NCBI GenBank assembly: GCA_009780885.1
Contig: WQZF01000024.1
Span: 1-33,582, forward strand
Source of the DNA: Betaproteobacteria bacterium
GTDB taxonomy: Bacteria; Pseudomonadota; Gammaproteobacteria; Burkholderiales; Rhodocyclaceae
Length of the DNA: 33,582 nucleotides
Reading direction: 5' to 3'
Positions 14,197 through 23,350 of this stretch are shown here, piece after piece. Position 1 is the stretch's first letter; every line of letters starts with the position of its first letter. The notes under the pieces were generated by a model. That model was not told where the DNA came from, ran no database searches, and worked only from the letters and a program-made list of their open reading frames with translations. A program made the position numbers and the translations under genes.

Positions 14197-14292
14197 GTAG
14201 GGGCGACCTGTGGTCGCCCGCAACGCCCTTAATTGCCGGGTGAATAACAATGGATGGAGGCGGCACCACGGGCGACCACAGGTCGCCCCTAC
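14197..14292. repeat. Inverted-repeat element with GGGCGACC-type arms
   Basis: Two perfect 24-bp arms (14197-14220 and 14269-14292) face each other across 48 bp. Each arm is itself near-palindromic (GGGCGACCTGTGGTCGCCC). This resembles dispersed intergenic repeats seen in many proteobacterial genomes. It lies between nadC and the tRNA-Thr terminator. Confidence 0.9.
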
Positions 14293-14327
14293 GAAACCTC
14301 CGGGGGAGTCAAGCGGATAATTCCCAT

Positions 14328-14366
14328 AAAAAAAAGCAGCCTGAAATTATATTTCAGGCTGCTTTT
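14328..14366 (-). terminator. Rho-independent terminator of tRNA-Thr
   Basis: On the minus strand GCAGCCTGAAAT and ATTTCAGGCTGC form a perfect 12-bp stem with a three-base loop (14336-14362), followed by eight T residues. It starts nine bases after the tRNA-Thr CCA. Confidence 0.9.
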
Positions 14367-14370
14367 GTTT

Positions 14371-14446
14371 TGGTGCCGGAGAGAGGAATCGAACCCCCGA
14401 CCTTCTCATTACGAATGAGCTGCTCTACCGACTGAGCTACTCCGGC
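14371..14446 (-). tRNA. tRNA-Thr (anticodon CGT), CCA encoded
   Basis: Cloverleaf of 76 bases: acceptor GCCGGAG/CTCCGGC, anticodon stem CTCAT/ATGAG with loop TCGTA carrying CGT, T-arm GGGGGTTCGATTCCT, discriminator A and CCA. It reads ACG codons. A possible -10 box, TAGAAT, lies on the minus strand at 14500-14495, but the -35 is poor. Confidence 0.95.
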
Positions 14447-14538
14447 GTGGCCTTTTGTCACCGAAGGAGGGAGGCAAAAAGCGCGAAAGGCGGAATTCTA
14501 GCAGGAGCGCGGGCGCTTTGGAATCTTCCGGGAGCGGA

Positions 14539-15525
14539 TCAGCCAGAAAAATCACGAGGAAATCCGGCGAGGAAAAGTTCAATCCGTTCCTGTACTTCTG
14601 TCGCCAGCCTTTCCTTCAGGCAGTCGATCGGTTCGGCTGGCAGGGTGTTGGAGAGCCAGGTGATCTGGCGCTTGGCCAGTTGGCGGGTGGCGAAAATGCC
14701 GCGATCGCGCAATTCCGCCGGAGGGATGCGGCCTTCCTGCATTTCCCAGACCTGCCGGTAGCCGACGCAGCGCATCGAGGGCAGCGCGCCATGGAGACGG
14801 TATTTGGCGCGCAGCGCCTCCACTTCGGCGACGAGCCCCTGTTCGAGCATCCGCGTGAAGCGTTCGGCGATGCGCGCGTGCAGCGTGGCGCGTTCCTGCG
14901 GCAGGAGTGCCAGCGAGAGGAAATTCCAGGGCGGCGAGTTGGGAGCTTGGTTGGGAGGTTCTTGCGTTTCGTTCAGGAGCGCCGACATCGGGCGTCCGCT
15001 GAGGTGGAAGATTTCGAGCGCGCGCTGGATGCGTTGCGCGTCTCCGGGCGCGAGACGCGCGGCGGTTTCGGGGTCGATGCGCGCCAGTTCCGCGTGCAGC
15101 GCCGGCCAGCCGAGGATTGCCGCGCGGGCGTCGATTTCGGCGCGCAGCAGAGGGTCCGCTTGCGGCAGGTTGGACAAGCCATGCAACAGCGCCTTGACGT
15201 AGAGCATCGTGCCGCCGACGAGGAGCGGAATGCGTCCGCGCGCGCGGCTTTTTTCCATTGCGGCGAGCGCGTCGTTCCGGAAACGGGCTGCGGAATAATG
15301 TTCTTCCGGCGAAATCAGGTCGACCAGCGCATGAGGATGGCGCAGCAGGGTCGCCGCGTCGGGCTTGGCGGTGCCGATGTTCATGTCGCGGTAGACCAGC
15401 GCGGAGTCGACGCTGATCAAATCGACCGGAAGACGCTCGGCCAGATGAAGCGCCACAGCGGTTTTTCCGCTGGCGGTCGGGCCGAGCAACAGGATTGCAG
15501 GGGGAAGGGGAGGGGGAGGATTCAC
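14539..15525 (-). CDS. miaA: tRNA dimethylallyltransferase
   Basis: Adds a dimethylallyl group to A37 of tRNAs reading codons that start with U. The P-loop [18 protein letters not shown] is at the N-terminus, then [47 protein letters not shown] and [10 protein letters not shown], all standard for MiaA. GTG 15525 forms a GTGA overlap with the lpxH stop and gives 328 residues; a GTG 36 bases further upstream, inside lpxH, is possible but less likely. It ends a leftward operon with lpxH and the cyclophilin genes. Confidence 0.95.
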   Translation of the reverse strand: MNPPPPLPPAILLLGPTASGKTAVALHLAERLPVDLISVDSALVYRDMNIGTAKPDAATLLRHPHALVDLISPEEHYSAARFRNDALAAMEKSRARGRIPLLVGGTMLYVKALLHGLSNLPQADPLLRAEIDARAAILGWPALHAELARIDPETAARLAPGDAQRIQRALEIFHLSGRPMSALLNETQEPPNQAPNSPPWNFLSLALLPQERATLHARIAERFTRMLEQGLVAEVEALRAKYRLHGALPSMRCVGYRQVWEMQEGRIPPAELRDRGIFATRQLAKRQITWLSNTLPAEPIDCLKERLATEVQERIELFLAGFPRDFSG

Positions 15526-16286
15526 GCCAACGGACGGCGTTCCAGTGTTTCGCCGTTCCACAGCAGGTATTCGCCTCTGGCGGCGGGGAGTTCCGCGCCG
15601 CTTTCTTCCGTCCAGTCGGAGAGCACCCAGCGTTCGACATGGATGCCGTCGACGAGGTGATCGTGCCGCGCCGGGCGGTGGGTATGGCCGTGGATGAAGG
15701 TGGCGTAGCCGTTCGCACGCAGGAAATCGTCGGTGGCGGCGGGATCGAGATCCATGATCCCGGCGTCCTTTTCCGTTTTTCCAACTTCGCTTTGCTGCCG
15801 CACCTGCGCGGCGAGCGCCAGGCGTTCGGCGAGGGGGCAGGCGAGAAATTCCCGCTGCCAGCGCGGATCGCGCACCTGGGCGCGGAAAGCCTGATATTCA
15901 CGGTCGCCGGTGCAGAGCGCGTCGCCGTGGGAGAGCGCGAATTGCCAGGAGGGCAGCGACAGAATCACTGGATCGGGCAAAAGACGCGCGCCAGCGGCGG
16001 CGGCGAAGGCTTCGCCGAGCAGGAAATCGCGGTTGCCGTGCAGCAGGAAGATTTCCGTGCCCTCGACGGAAAGCGCGTTGAGCGCGGTGGCGATGCGGGT
16101 GCCGTGTCCTTCTTCGTCGGCCAGGAGATCGTCGCCGATCCAGGCGTCGAAGAGGTCGCCGAGGATATAGAGCGCCGCAGCGCCACGGGCCTCGCGGCCC
16201 AGAAATTCAAAAAAGAGGTTGTTGAGTCCCGGTGTCACGGGACTCAAATGCAGGTCGGAAATGAACAATACCGGGGGCGTTGCCAT
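15522..16286 (-). CDS. lpxH: UDP-2,3-diacylglucosamine pyrophosphatase
   Basis: Cleaves UDP-2,3-diacylglucosamine to lipid X in lipid A synthesis; a peripheral inner-membrane metallophosphoesterase. Metal-binding motifs appear in order: [40 protein letters not shown] and [11 protein letters not shown] 16286 follows AGAGG; the open frame upstream of it overlaps ppiB and is not coding. The 254 residues fit the family. The stop overlaps the miaA start, and ppiB ends 23 bp upstream. Confidence 0.95.
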   Translation of the reverse strand: MATPPVLFISDLHLSPVTPGLNNLFFEFLGREARGAAALYILGDLFDAWIGDDLLADEEGHGTRIATALNALSVEGTEIFLLHGNRDFLLGEAFAAAAGARLLPDPVILSLPSWQFALSHGDALCTGDREYQAFRAQVRDPRWQREFLACPLAERLALAAQVRQQSEVGKTEKDAGIMDLDPAATDDFLRANGYATFIHGHTHRPARHDHLVDGIHVERWVLSDWTEESGAELPAARGEYLLWNGETLERRPLA

Positions 16287-16309
16287 TTCAGACCGCCTCT
16301 TTTCCGTGC

Positions 16310-16801
16310 TCAGACAATTTCGGCGCGTTCGATGATGACCGCTTCGAGCGGCACATTCTGGTGAAAGCCCTTGTTGCCGGTTTTCACTCCCTTGATCGCT
16401 TCGACGACATCGAGACCATCGACGACCTGCCCGAAAACGCAGTATCCCCAACCGTTGCCCGAAGGTGCGGTGAAATCGAGAAAGGCGTTGTCGGCGACGT
16501 TGATGAAGAACTGCGCGGTGGCCGAGTGCGGGTCGTTGGTGCGCGCCATCGCGATGCTGCCGCGCTTGTTCTTGAGGCCGTTGGCGGCTTCGTTCTTGAT
16601 CGGATCCTGCGCCGGCTTCTGTTCCATGTCCGGCGTGAAGCCGCCGCCCTGGATCATGAAGCCGTCGATGACGCGATGAAAGATCGTGTTGTCATAGTGA
16701 CCGGCTTGCACGTAGCCGAGAAAGTTTTCGACGGTTTTCGGCGCTTTTTCGGCGTCGAGTTCGAGCGCGATGACGCCGTGATTCGTATGCAGTTTGATCA
16801 T
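16310..16801 (-). CDS. ppiB: Cytoplasmic peptidyl-prolyl cis-trans isomerase (cyclophilin B)
   Basis: Catalyses proline isomerisation in the cytoplasm. 163 residues without a signal peptide. Cyclophilin blocks: [55 protein letters not shown] and [17 protein letters not shown]. The catalytic Arg is in FHRV. It starts ten bases after the stop of ppiA, a close paralogue, so the two probably arose by duplication and share a transcript. Confidence 0.93.
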   Translation of the reverse strand: MIKLHTNHGVIALELDAEKAPKTVENFLGYVQAGHYDNTIFHRVIDGFMIQGGGFTPDMEQKPAQDPIKNEAANGLKNKRGSIAMARTNDPHSATAQFFINVADNAFLDFTAPSGNGWGYCVFGQVVDGLDVVEAIKGVKTGNKGFHQNVPLEAVIIERAEIV

Positions 16802-16811
16802 GGAATTTCCC

Positions 16812-17441
16812 TTATTTCGCGTCGGGTTTCTTCGCGTCCGCCGCCTCGGTTTTCGCGCTGGCGACGCTGATCGCGCGGATCGTGACCGGCGTCAGCGGCA
16901 CGTTCTGGTGCATTCCCTTGTTGCCGGTTTGCACCTGGGCGATCTTGTCTACGACATCCATGCCGGAGACGACCTTGCCGAAGACGGCATAGCCTGCGCC
17001 GCGCGCATGCGGCGAGTTGTAGTCAAGAGGGGCATTGTCGACGAGGTTGATGAAGAACTGCGCTGTGGCAGAGTCGGGATTATCGGTGCGGGCCATTGCC
17101 AAGGTGCCGCGCTTGTTGGACAAACCGTTCTTGGCTTCGTTGGCGATGGGCGCGTGGGTTTCCTTCTGCGCCATGTTCGGCGTGAAACCGCCGCCCTGGA
17201 TCATGAAGCCGGGGATCACGCGGTGGAAAATCGTGCCGTTGTAAAAGCCGCTTTCGACGTAGCTGATGAAATTCTTGACGGTAATGGGCGCCTTTTCGCT
17301 GTCGAGTTCGGCGACGATCTTGCCCAGCGAAGTGTCGATTTCGACCGTTGGGCCGGCGTATGCCGTGCCGGTGGCGAAAGCCAGCGCCAGCGTGGCGGCG
17401 GCGGCAAGGGAACGGAAAGAAAGACTGCGGGATGTGTTCAT
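16812..17441 (-). CDS. ppiA: Periplasmic peptidyl-prolyl cis-trans isomerase (cyclophilin A)
   Basis: Exported cyclophilin of 209 residues. From ATG 17441 the first 29 residues form a signal peptide: a basic start, a hydrophobic core [12 protein letters not shown], and a likely cut after AYA. The mature part has [53 protein letters not shown] and [24 protein letters not shown] stands at the proper distance before ATG 17441, which decides against two in-frame starts upstream. It follows the L,D-transpeptidase gene by one base. Confidence 0.93.
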   Translation of the reverse strand: MNTSRSLSFRSLAAAATLALAFATGTAYAGPTVEIDTSLGKIVAELDSEKAPITVKNFISYVESGFYNGTIFHRVIPGFMIQGGGFTPNMAQKETHAPIANEAKNGLSNKRGTLAMARTDNPDSATAQFFINLVDNAPLDYNSPHARGAGYAVFGKVVSGMDVVDKIAQVQTGNKGMHQNVPLTPVTIRAISVASAKTEAADAKKPDAK

Positions 17442-17442
17442 G

Positions 17443-18789
17443 TCAAACGGCTCCTTCATAAATGATTTTCCAGTCATTGTCCTCTCGGATCCAGTACTGG
17501 CGTTTTTTCATCTGGTTGCTGAGATTGTTGCTCTGGTAATTCTGCAGGAAGGTGGCAACGACCATTTCCTTGCCGCCGGAATGCCCGAGGCTTGCGGAAT
17601 CGACAGGATATCGGAAGAGTGAGAGATCGGACAACTCGACCTTGATCCATTTCTTGCCCGCGTTGACCTGTTTTTTCTGTTTTGCAAAAACGGATAGATC
17701 CTGGTCTCCGGCGCGGAAGTTTTTTGCATAGTGGCGCAGCAAGCGATCCGTGTCGCGGCTTTCCCAGTCGAGCCGCCATTCTTCCAGTTTGTTGTCGAAA
17801 GTCTCGCGTTCCCGGTTCCATTCCTTGAGTGGCGTCCACTCGACGGTGCTGCTGATGATGACCGGGGTGAGGCCCGGCTGGATATTGCGGGTCAGCGCAT
17901 CGAAATCCTGGTTGGCGAGGACGACGCAACCGTCGGAAGCCTTGGGCGGGCGCGAGAAAGTGTTGGTGGGGGTGCCGTGCAGCCAGATGCCGAAGCCGTT
18001 GCGTCCCAGACGTTTATCCCACTCGTTCGGGTAATTGATCGGGAACGCGCCGCTGCCGTAGAAATCGGTGAGTTTTTCGCGCGGCAGCCGGGAAGTGACG
18101 TAATAGACGCCGACCGGCGTTTTCTTGTCGCCCTCGCGCGCCTTGTTGGCGCCGAGTTTGCCGTGCGAGATGTAATAGTCGGCGGCAAACCGGGGCGTAC
18201 CGCCCTCGTTGGCATAAAGATAAAGACGCGCCTTTTCGATGTCGACCACCACTGCGTATTTCTGGTTCGATGGCATTTGCATCAGATAACGCGGCACGAC
18301 ATCGGCTGGCGGTTTCTGCCGGTAGGCGCGCAGGCGGGCAATGGCTTCCTCGCGCAGATCGGCCAGTTTTTCCGGCGGCGCATCGCTGATATTGCCGAGC
18401 GTCGTCAGCGGGCGGGCGCGGGCCAGCAGCAGGTCGCCACGGATCAGGTAGCCGAGGCGGAAATTCGGATAACGTTCGAGCAGCGCGTCGGTTTCCTCAA
18501 GCGCCGTGTCGATGCGGTTGTTTTCGATGGCCGCGAAGATTTTGATGAGCTGCGGTTCGGGTCCATCCATCGGGGCGGGCGCGGAAGATGCGTCATCGAC
18601 GGGCAGGCGCGCTGCCGGCCCTGTAGCGGCGTCCGGAATCTGTACTGGAGAGAGCGGTATCGAAACGTCCGGCGACGAGCGGACTTCCTTCGTCAACAGC
18701 GAAGAAAGGAAGAGCAGCAGCAACAGCCCGACCGTCAGGGCGATGCCGGTGCGCAGGATCAGTTGACGCGTTCCTCTTGAATCAGCCAT
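17443..18789 (-). CDS. L,D-transpeptidase (YkuD domain) with N-terminal anchor and NTF2-like tail
   Basis: Forms or edits peptidoglycan cross-links in the periplasm, or attaches proteins to the wall. Residues 12-33 are a single membrane segment ([18 protein letters not shown]). A disordered Pro/Ser/Ala stretch and a TPR-like part ([20 protein letters not shown]) follow. The YkuD domain comes next, with the active-site signature [10 protein letters not shown] and SDGCVVL, whose Cys is the nucleophile. The last 110 residues ([18 protein letters not shown] to [13 protein letters not shown]) look like an NTF2/SnoaL-type domain. The start lies 31 bases inside the TPR gene, whose C-terminal domain is of the same type. 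The substrate cannot be told from sequence. Confidence 0.9.
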   Translation of the reverse strand: MADSRGTRQLILRTGIALTVGLLLLLFLSSLLTKEVRSSPDVSIPLSPVQIPDAATGPAARLPVDDASSAPAPMDGPEPQLIKIFAAIENNRIDTALEETDALLERYPNFRLGYLIRGDLLLARARPLTTLGNISDAPPEKLADLREEAIARLRAYRQKPPADVVPRYLMQMPSNQKYAVVVDIEKARLYLYANEGGTPRFAADYYISHGKLGANKAREGDKKTPVGVYYVTSRLPREKLTDFYGSGAFPINYPNEWDKRLGRNGFGIWLHGTPTNTFSRPPKASDGCVVLANQDFDALTRNIQPGLTPVIISSTVEWTPLKEWNRERETFDNKLEEWRLDWESRDTDRLLRHYAKNFRAGDQDLSVFAKQKKQVNAGKKWIKVELSDLSLFRYPVDSASLGHSGGKEMVVATFLQNYQSNNLSNQMKKRQYWIREDNDWKIIYEGAV

Positions 18790-19886
18790 TGGTTGCCGTT
18801 GCGGATGAAGATCAGTGTCTTGCCTGTGGTGGAAGCAAGCGTGGCCGATTTGTAGCGCTGGCGGAATTTGACGCGCGCTTTATTGCCATCGAGCGAAACC
18901 TGGATATCGCTGAGGGTGACTTCGATTTTACCCGGCTTGCTGATTCGCTGGGTGCGTTCGGTTTCCCACTCCTTGCGCGTCGTTCCCTTGGGAGTAGCGA
19001 AATCCGGGGCGTAGGCGGAAAGATAGGTTTTGACATCCTTGTTCGACCAGGCGCTGGCCCAGCGCCGGGTTGCCTGAAGCAGATCCGTTTCGGCCTGGTT
19101 TTGCGTCGATGGCGGCGGAGTTGCGGGCGTGGGCGGCGTCGGCGCAGGATTTTCCGGCGTTTTTGGGTGTGCCGGAGGGGGAGCAGGATTGGAAACCGGG
19201 GGAAGCGTCTCCTTGACGGGAGGAGCAGGAGGCGCGGGAGGCGCGGGAGGCGCGGGAGGCGCGGGCTGCGGGGCGGAAGCGACGACGACCGGCGGAGCAT
19301 TCCTGATCACGCCGCTGCTTTCGCTCCCGGTCTTGCTGGAGGTATCCACCAGATCGTGGATCAGCGCGAGCTTGCTTTGCGCGGTGGTGTTTCCGGCATC
19401 GAGTTGCAGGGCCTTGTTATAGGCCTGGCTTGCGAGTTTTGCATAGACGTCGCCGAGATTTTCGTGCGCGGTGGCGTAGGAAGGATGGGTTTTGATCGCC
19501 ATCTCCAGCGCGACACGGGCCTTGTCATACTGTTTCTGCTGCGCGTACAGCACGGCGAGGTTGTTGTAGGGTTCCGGCAAGGTCGGGTAATCCCGCGTCA
19601 GTTGGGTGAAAACGGAAACGGCCTCGTCGGTACGGTTGAGCTCGGCCAGAACCAACCCCTTGGCAAAGCGCCCCTGGGCGTCCCTGGGGCGCGGCGCAAG
19701 GTAAGCGTCGATTTTTTCCAGCGCCTGATCGAATTTCTTCTGCCGCACCAGATCCTGCACTTCGGGCAGCGTGACTTCGGCGGCAAGGGCGGGCAAGGCC
19801 GTGGCGGCAGACAGGAGCAGAAGCAGAATCCATCGCCGCGAGGCAAGGCGGGCGATGGAGACGAAGTGGAATGATCTGTCTGGCAT
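18759..19886 (-). CDS. Secreted TPR protein with proline-rich linker and NTF2-like C-terminal domain
   Basis: From ATG 19886 the protein has 375 residues. The signal peptide is basic with a core ILLLLLSAATALPALA. At least three TPR units follow between about 45 and 190 (QALEKIDAYLAPRPRDAQGR, PEPYNNLAVLYAQQKQYDKA, SYATAHENLGDVYAKLAS). A Pro/Ala linker comes next, part of it made by a 9-bp minisatellite. The C-terminal 110 residues (WASAWSNKDVKTYLSAYAPD to [13 protein letters not shown]) match the tail of the neighbouring L,D-transpeptidase in pattern. It is first in the operon and overlaps that gene. A partner or scaffold role for the transpeptidase is inferred. An upstream in-frame ATG (19934) is possible; neither start has a good ribosome site. 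Confidence 0.85.
   Translation of the reverse strand: MPDRSFHFVSIARLASRRWILLLLLSAATALPALAAEVTLPEVQDLVRQKKFDQALEKIDAYLAPRPRDAQGRFAKGLVLAELNRTDEAVSVFTQLTRDYPTLPEPYNNLAVLYAQQKQYDKARVALEMAIKTHPSYATAHENLGDVYAKLASQAYNKALQLDAGNTTAQSKLALIHDLVDTSSKTGSESSGVIRNAPPVVVASAPQPAPPAPPAPPAPPAPPVKETLPPVSNPAPPPAHPKTPENPAPTPPTPATPPPSTQNQAETDLLQATRRWASAWSNKDVKTYLSAYAPDFATPKGTTRKEWETERTQRISKPGKIEVTLSDIQVSLDGNKARVKFRQRYKSATLASTTGKTLIFIRNGNQWLIQEERVN
19222..19266. repeat. 9-bp minisatellite, five units, inside the TPR gene
   Basis: Five tandem units of GGCGCGGGA or close variants. On the coding strand they give Ala-Pro-Pro repeats in the linker before the C-terminal domain. Copy-number change keeps the frame. Confidence 0.9.
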
Positions 19887-20048
19887 GGCGCGCGCGCCGG
19901 AATCTGTAGTGTCTGTCGGGAAGGGGTAAAACATTGCTATGTTATACTTTTTTCGCTGTTGGCCGTTGCGCCGCAAGGCGGCGGAAAGGCGGGTCGAAAC
20001 GGGGAGATCGGAACACCGGAAATGTTTTTCGGATAATTCTGATCCTTC

Positions 20049-20079
20049 TGTAGGGGCGGGTTTGAAACCCGCCCCTACA
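20049..20079. repeat. Perfect 31-bp palindrome of the GTAGGGGCGGGTTT type
   Basis: Arms TGTAGGGGCGGGTTT and AAACCCGCCCCTACA around a single G. It resembles short dispersed intergenic repeats found in many proteobacteria and is related in style, though not identical, to the GTAGGGGCGACC element near 14197. Confidence 0.9.
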
Positions 20080-20150
20080 CAATGCGGGGCGCCTTCGGCG
20101 CCTGCTGCGCCATGTCTCGCTGCCCCCGCCATGAATGGCGGGGATTGCGC

Positions 20151-20180
20151 TCGACAGGTGTTCAAAAAGCGCGTTATTTT
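20151..20180 (+). promoter_or_regulatory. Candidate promoter for cysS
   Basis: TCGACA (20151-20156), an 18-bp spacer and TATTTT (20175-20180). The match is moderate. It would start transcription near 20187, just ahead of the leader hairpin. Confidence 0.35.
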
Positions 20181-20187
20181 AGCAAGA

Positions 20188-20230
20188 AGCGGAGCGAAAC
20201 CAAACCACCGGCGGCGCACCGCTTTTTTTG
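20188..20230 (+). terminator. Terminator-like hairpin in the cysS leader
   Basis: AGCGG-A-GCG pairs with CGC-A-CCGCT around a loop of about 18 bases and is followed by TTTTTTTG, 35 bases before the cysS ATG. It could be a weak terminator or an attenuator. No T-box or other riboswitch signature was recognised upstream. Confidence 0.4.
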
Positions 20231-20264
20231 TTTTATTCACCGAATCCGATAAAAGTCACCATTC

Positions 20265-21655
<1,391 letters not shown>

Positions 21656-21659
<4 letters not shown>

Positions 21660-22330
21660 AATTCCTTTCCGAGAGGCTAACTTCTCAAGCCTCCCTCTCA
21701 GAGGGAGATGGCGCGAAGCGCCGGTGGGAGTTCACCTCTCCCCTTGAGGGAGAGAGGCCGGGGGAGAGGGGTGAAACCTCCCCTCCGCAAGCAGACAAAA
21801 AGAATTCCAACCCCCCACGCATCTTCAGCTTCCCCCCCGTTGCCGACCGCCACGCGCGCATCCTGATTCTCGGCAGCATGCCCGGCCTCGCCTCGCTCTC
21901 CGCCGCCCGGTATTACGCCCACCCGCGCAACCTCTTCTGGCCCTTCATGGGCGAAATCGCAGGCGCGGCTCCAGACCTCCCCTATCCGGCGCGGCTGGAA
22001 CGCCTGCGCGCGGCAAACATCGCGTTGTGGGACGTGCTCCATTCCTGCACGCGCGAAGGCAGCCTGGACACGCGAATCGACGCGAAATCAATACGGGTCA
22101 ACGATTTCGCCGCTTTCTTCACCGAACATCCCGGCATCGAAACGATTTGCTTCAATGGGAGAATGGCCGAAAACTGCTTCCGCCGCCACGCGCTGCCCGC
22201 GCTGCTAGCCTTGCCTTCGTGGAGGGAACGGCGCCTGCTGCGCCTCCCCTCGACCAGCCCGGCCCACGCAGGCATGTCCCGCGCGCAAAAACTCGAAATC
22301 TGGCGGAAGGCATTGGTTTTGGAAGTGTGA
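21656..22330 (+). CDS. Hypoxanthine/uracil-DNA glycosylase-like protein (UDG family 6 type)
   Basis: Removes deaminated bases, probably hypoxanthine, from DNA. The glycosylase fold motifs are [25 protein letters not shown] (whose Asn is the family 6 catalytic residue), [18 protein letters not shown] and [14 protein letters not shown] 21656 is the only in-frame start: there is no ATG, GTG or TTG between it and the first motif. GGAGG ends five bases before it, and it overlaps the cysS stop as GTGA. The first 50-odd residues are therefore translated from a dispersed CTCTCCCC-type repeat and look unstructured. The domain itself is complete (about residues 60-224). Confidence 0.85.
21691..21775. 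repeat. Dispersed CTCTCCCC-type palindromic repeat inside a coding region
   Basis: Three hairpins in a row: CTCCCTCTCAGAGGGAG (21691-21707), GGCGC-GAA-GCGCC (21710-21722) and CTCTCCCCTTGAGGGAGAG (21736-21754). Similar elements are common between genes in proteobacteria. Here it lies downstream of the only start codon of the glycosylase gene. Confidence 0.8.
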
Positions 22331-22407
22331 AATTCTAAATTTGGTTAAATAATGTTTGGCTACTGTAGTGTTGTTCATTCACGAATTATTCTACTAATTT
22401 AGAAAAT
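22330..22407 (+). repeat. AT-rich palindromic repeat, family A copy 3
   Basis: Begins AAATTCTAAATTTGGTTAAA at the last base of the glycosylase stop codon and ends AATTTAGAAAATT. The centre is GGCTACTGTAGTG. It is the most diverged copy. Confidence 0.8.
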
Positions 22408-22414
22408 TTAGTGA

Positions 22415-22499
22415 GCATAGGCTGGGGGAGTGAAGCGAAGCCCAACACACGAGCAAAGGCGGTTCCGTTGGGCTTCGCTTCGCTCACCCCAACCTATGC
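22415..22499. repeat. Inverted repeat of the GAAGCGAAGCCCAAC type
   Basis: Arms of about 33 bp (22415-22446 and 22467-22499) pair with few mismatches, for example GAAGCGAAGCCCAAC with GTTGGGCTTCGCTTC. This resembles another dispersed intergenic repeat of proteobacteria. It starts eight bases after family A copy 3. Confidence 0.85.
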
Positions 22500-22566
22500 G
22501 CTACCCATCCTGCATAATTGGGGTATTGATGGGCCGGATCAATGGACGGAGATGAGGGGAGGGCGC

Positions 22567-23346
22567 TCAGGCGTGCGCGGCTTCCGATTTCTGGAAGCGG
22601 GCGAGGGGATCCTGGCGGTAGAAGGCGGCGAGTTGTTCATATAGCGCCGGGTATTCGCGGGCGACGAGTTCGGGATCCTCGAAGAAGCTTTCGGAGATGA
22701 CGGCGAAGAATTCGCTGGGATGCTCCGAAGCGTAAGGGTCGATGTCGACTTCCTCCTCGTCATCGACACGGCGGCAGAAATCCTGGTAGGCCGCCTCGAA
22801 CACCGAGCGCCACAGGGCGCGCGACATGTTGCCATGCAGCGGCGGCATGCCGTTCGCAGCGCCACTCAACATATCGATCTTGTGTGCGAATTCGTGGATG
22901 ACAACGTTGTATCCGCTGCCGGCCATTTGCGCGTCCTGCCAGGAGATGAGCAGCGGGCCGCCATCCCAGGCTTCGCCGGAGGCGACTTCGGTGTATTCAT
23001 GCACGATGCCGTCTTCGTCCTCGACGGTGCGCGGGATCACGAATTCATCGGGGTAGACGATGATGCCGACCCAGCCGCGATACCATTCGAGCCCCAGGTT
23101 GAGGATCGGCAGGCAGCCTTGCGCGGCAATCGAAAGGCAGATTTCGTCATCGAGTTCGAGGCCGCCGGCGGCAGTGAATTCCTTTTCGGAGAGGAATTGG
23201 ATGAGCAGCGCATGCAGGCGTTCCTTTTCTTCATCGCAAAGGGCAGCGAGAAAGGGGAGTTCCAGGGTTTTCTGCCAGAGATCGCCGGAGATTTCCGCCT
23301 TTTTCGGAGCCTGCCCGAAAAACCTGGCGATGAATTTGCCGATCAT
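22567..23346 (-). CDS. mtfA: MtfA-type zinc peptidase (M90 family)
   Basis: MtfA binds the Mlc repressor in enterobacteria and is a zinc aminopeptidase. 259 residues; the zinc motif HEFAHKIDMLSG is present, with the downstream Glu in the YASEHPSEFFAVISESFFED region. Other family blocks are LCDEEKERLHALLIQFL and GWVGIIVYPDEFV. ATG 23346 gives the family N-terminus. The lplT stop lies four bases upstream, so they form an operon. No mlc/ptsG partner is visible here, so its role in this organism is open. Confidence 0.92.
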   Translation of the reverse strand: MIGKFIARFFGQAPKKAEISGDLWQKTLELPFLAALCDEEKERLHALLIQFLSEKEFTAAGGLELDDEICLSIAAQGCLPILNLGLEWYRGWVGIIVYPDEFVIPRTVEDEDGIVHEYTEVASGEAWDGGPLLISWQDAQMAGSGYNVVIHEFAHKIDMLSGAANGMPPLHGNMSRALWRSVFEAAYQDFCRRVDDEEEVDIDPYASEHPSEFFAVISESFFEDPELVAREYPALYEQLAAFYRQDPLARFQKSEAAHA

Positions 23347-23350
23347 GGGG

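Larger units (their letters stand above)
19887..20264. other. 378-bp divergent intergenic region between the TPR operon and cysS
   Basis: No gene is supported here. It holds a GTAGGGGCGGG palindrome (20049), a CCCCGCCAT/ATGGCGGGG palindrome (20134-20153), a candidate cysS promoter and a terminator-like hairpin in the cysS leader. Small open frames across it translate repeat DNA and show no protein signature. Confidence 0.6.

Noticed and set aside
14197-14292. Insertion sequence with 24-bp terminal inverted repeats
   Set aside because: Only 48 bp lie between the arms, with no coding capacity, and each arm is itself palindromic; it fits a dispersed hairpin repeat better.
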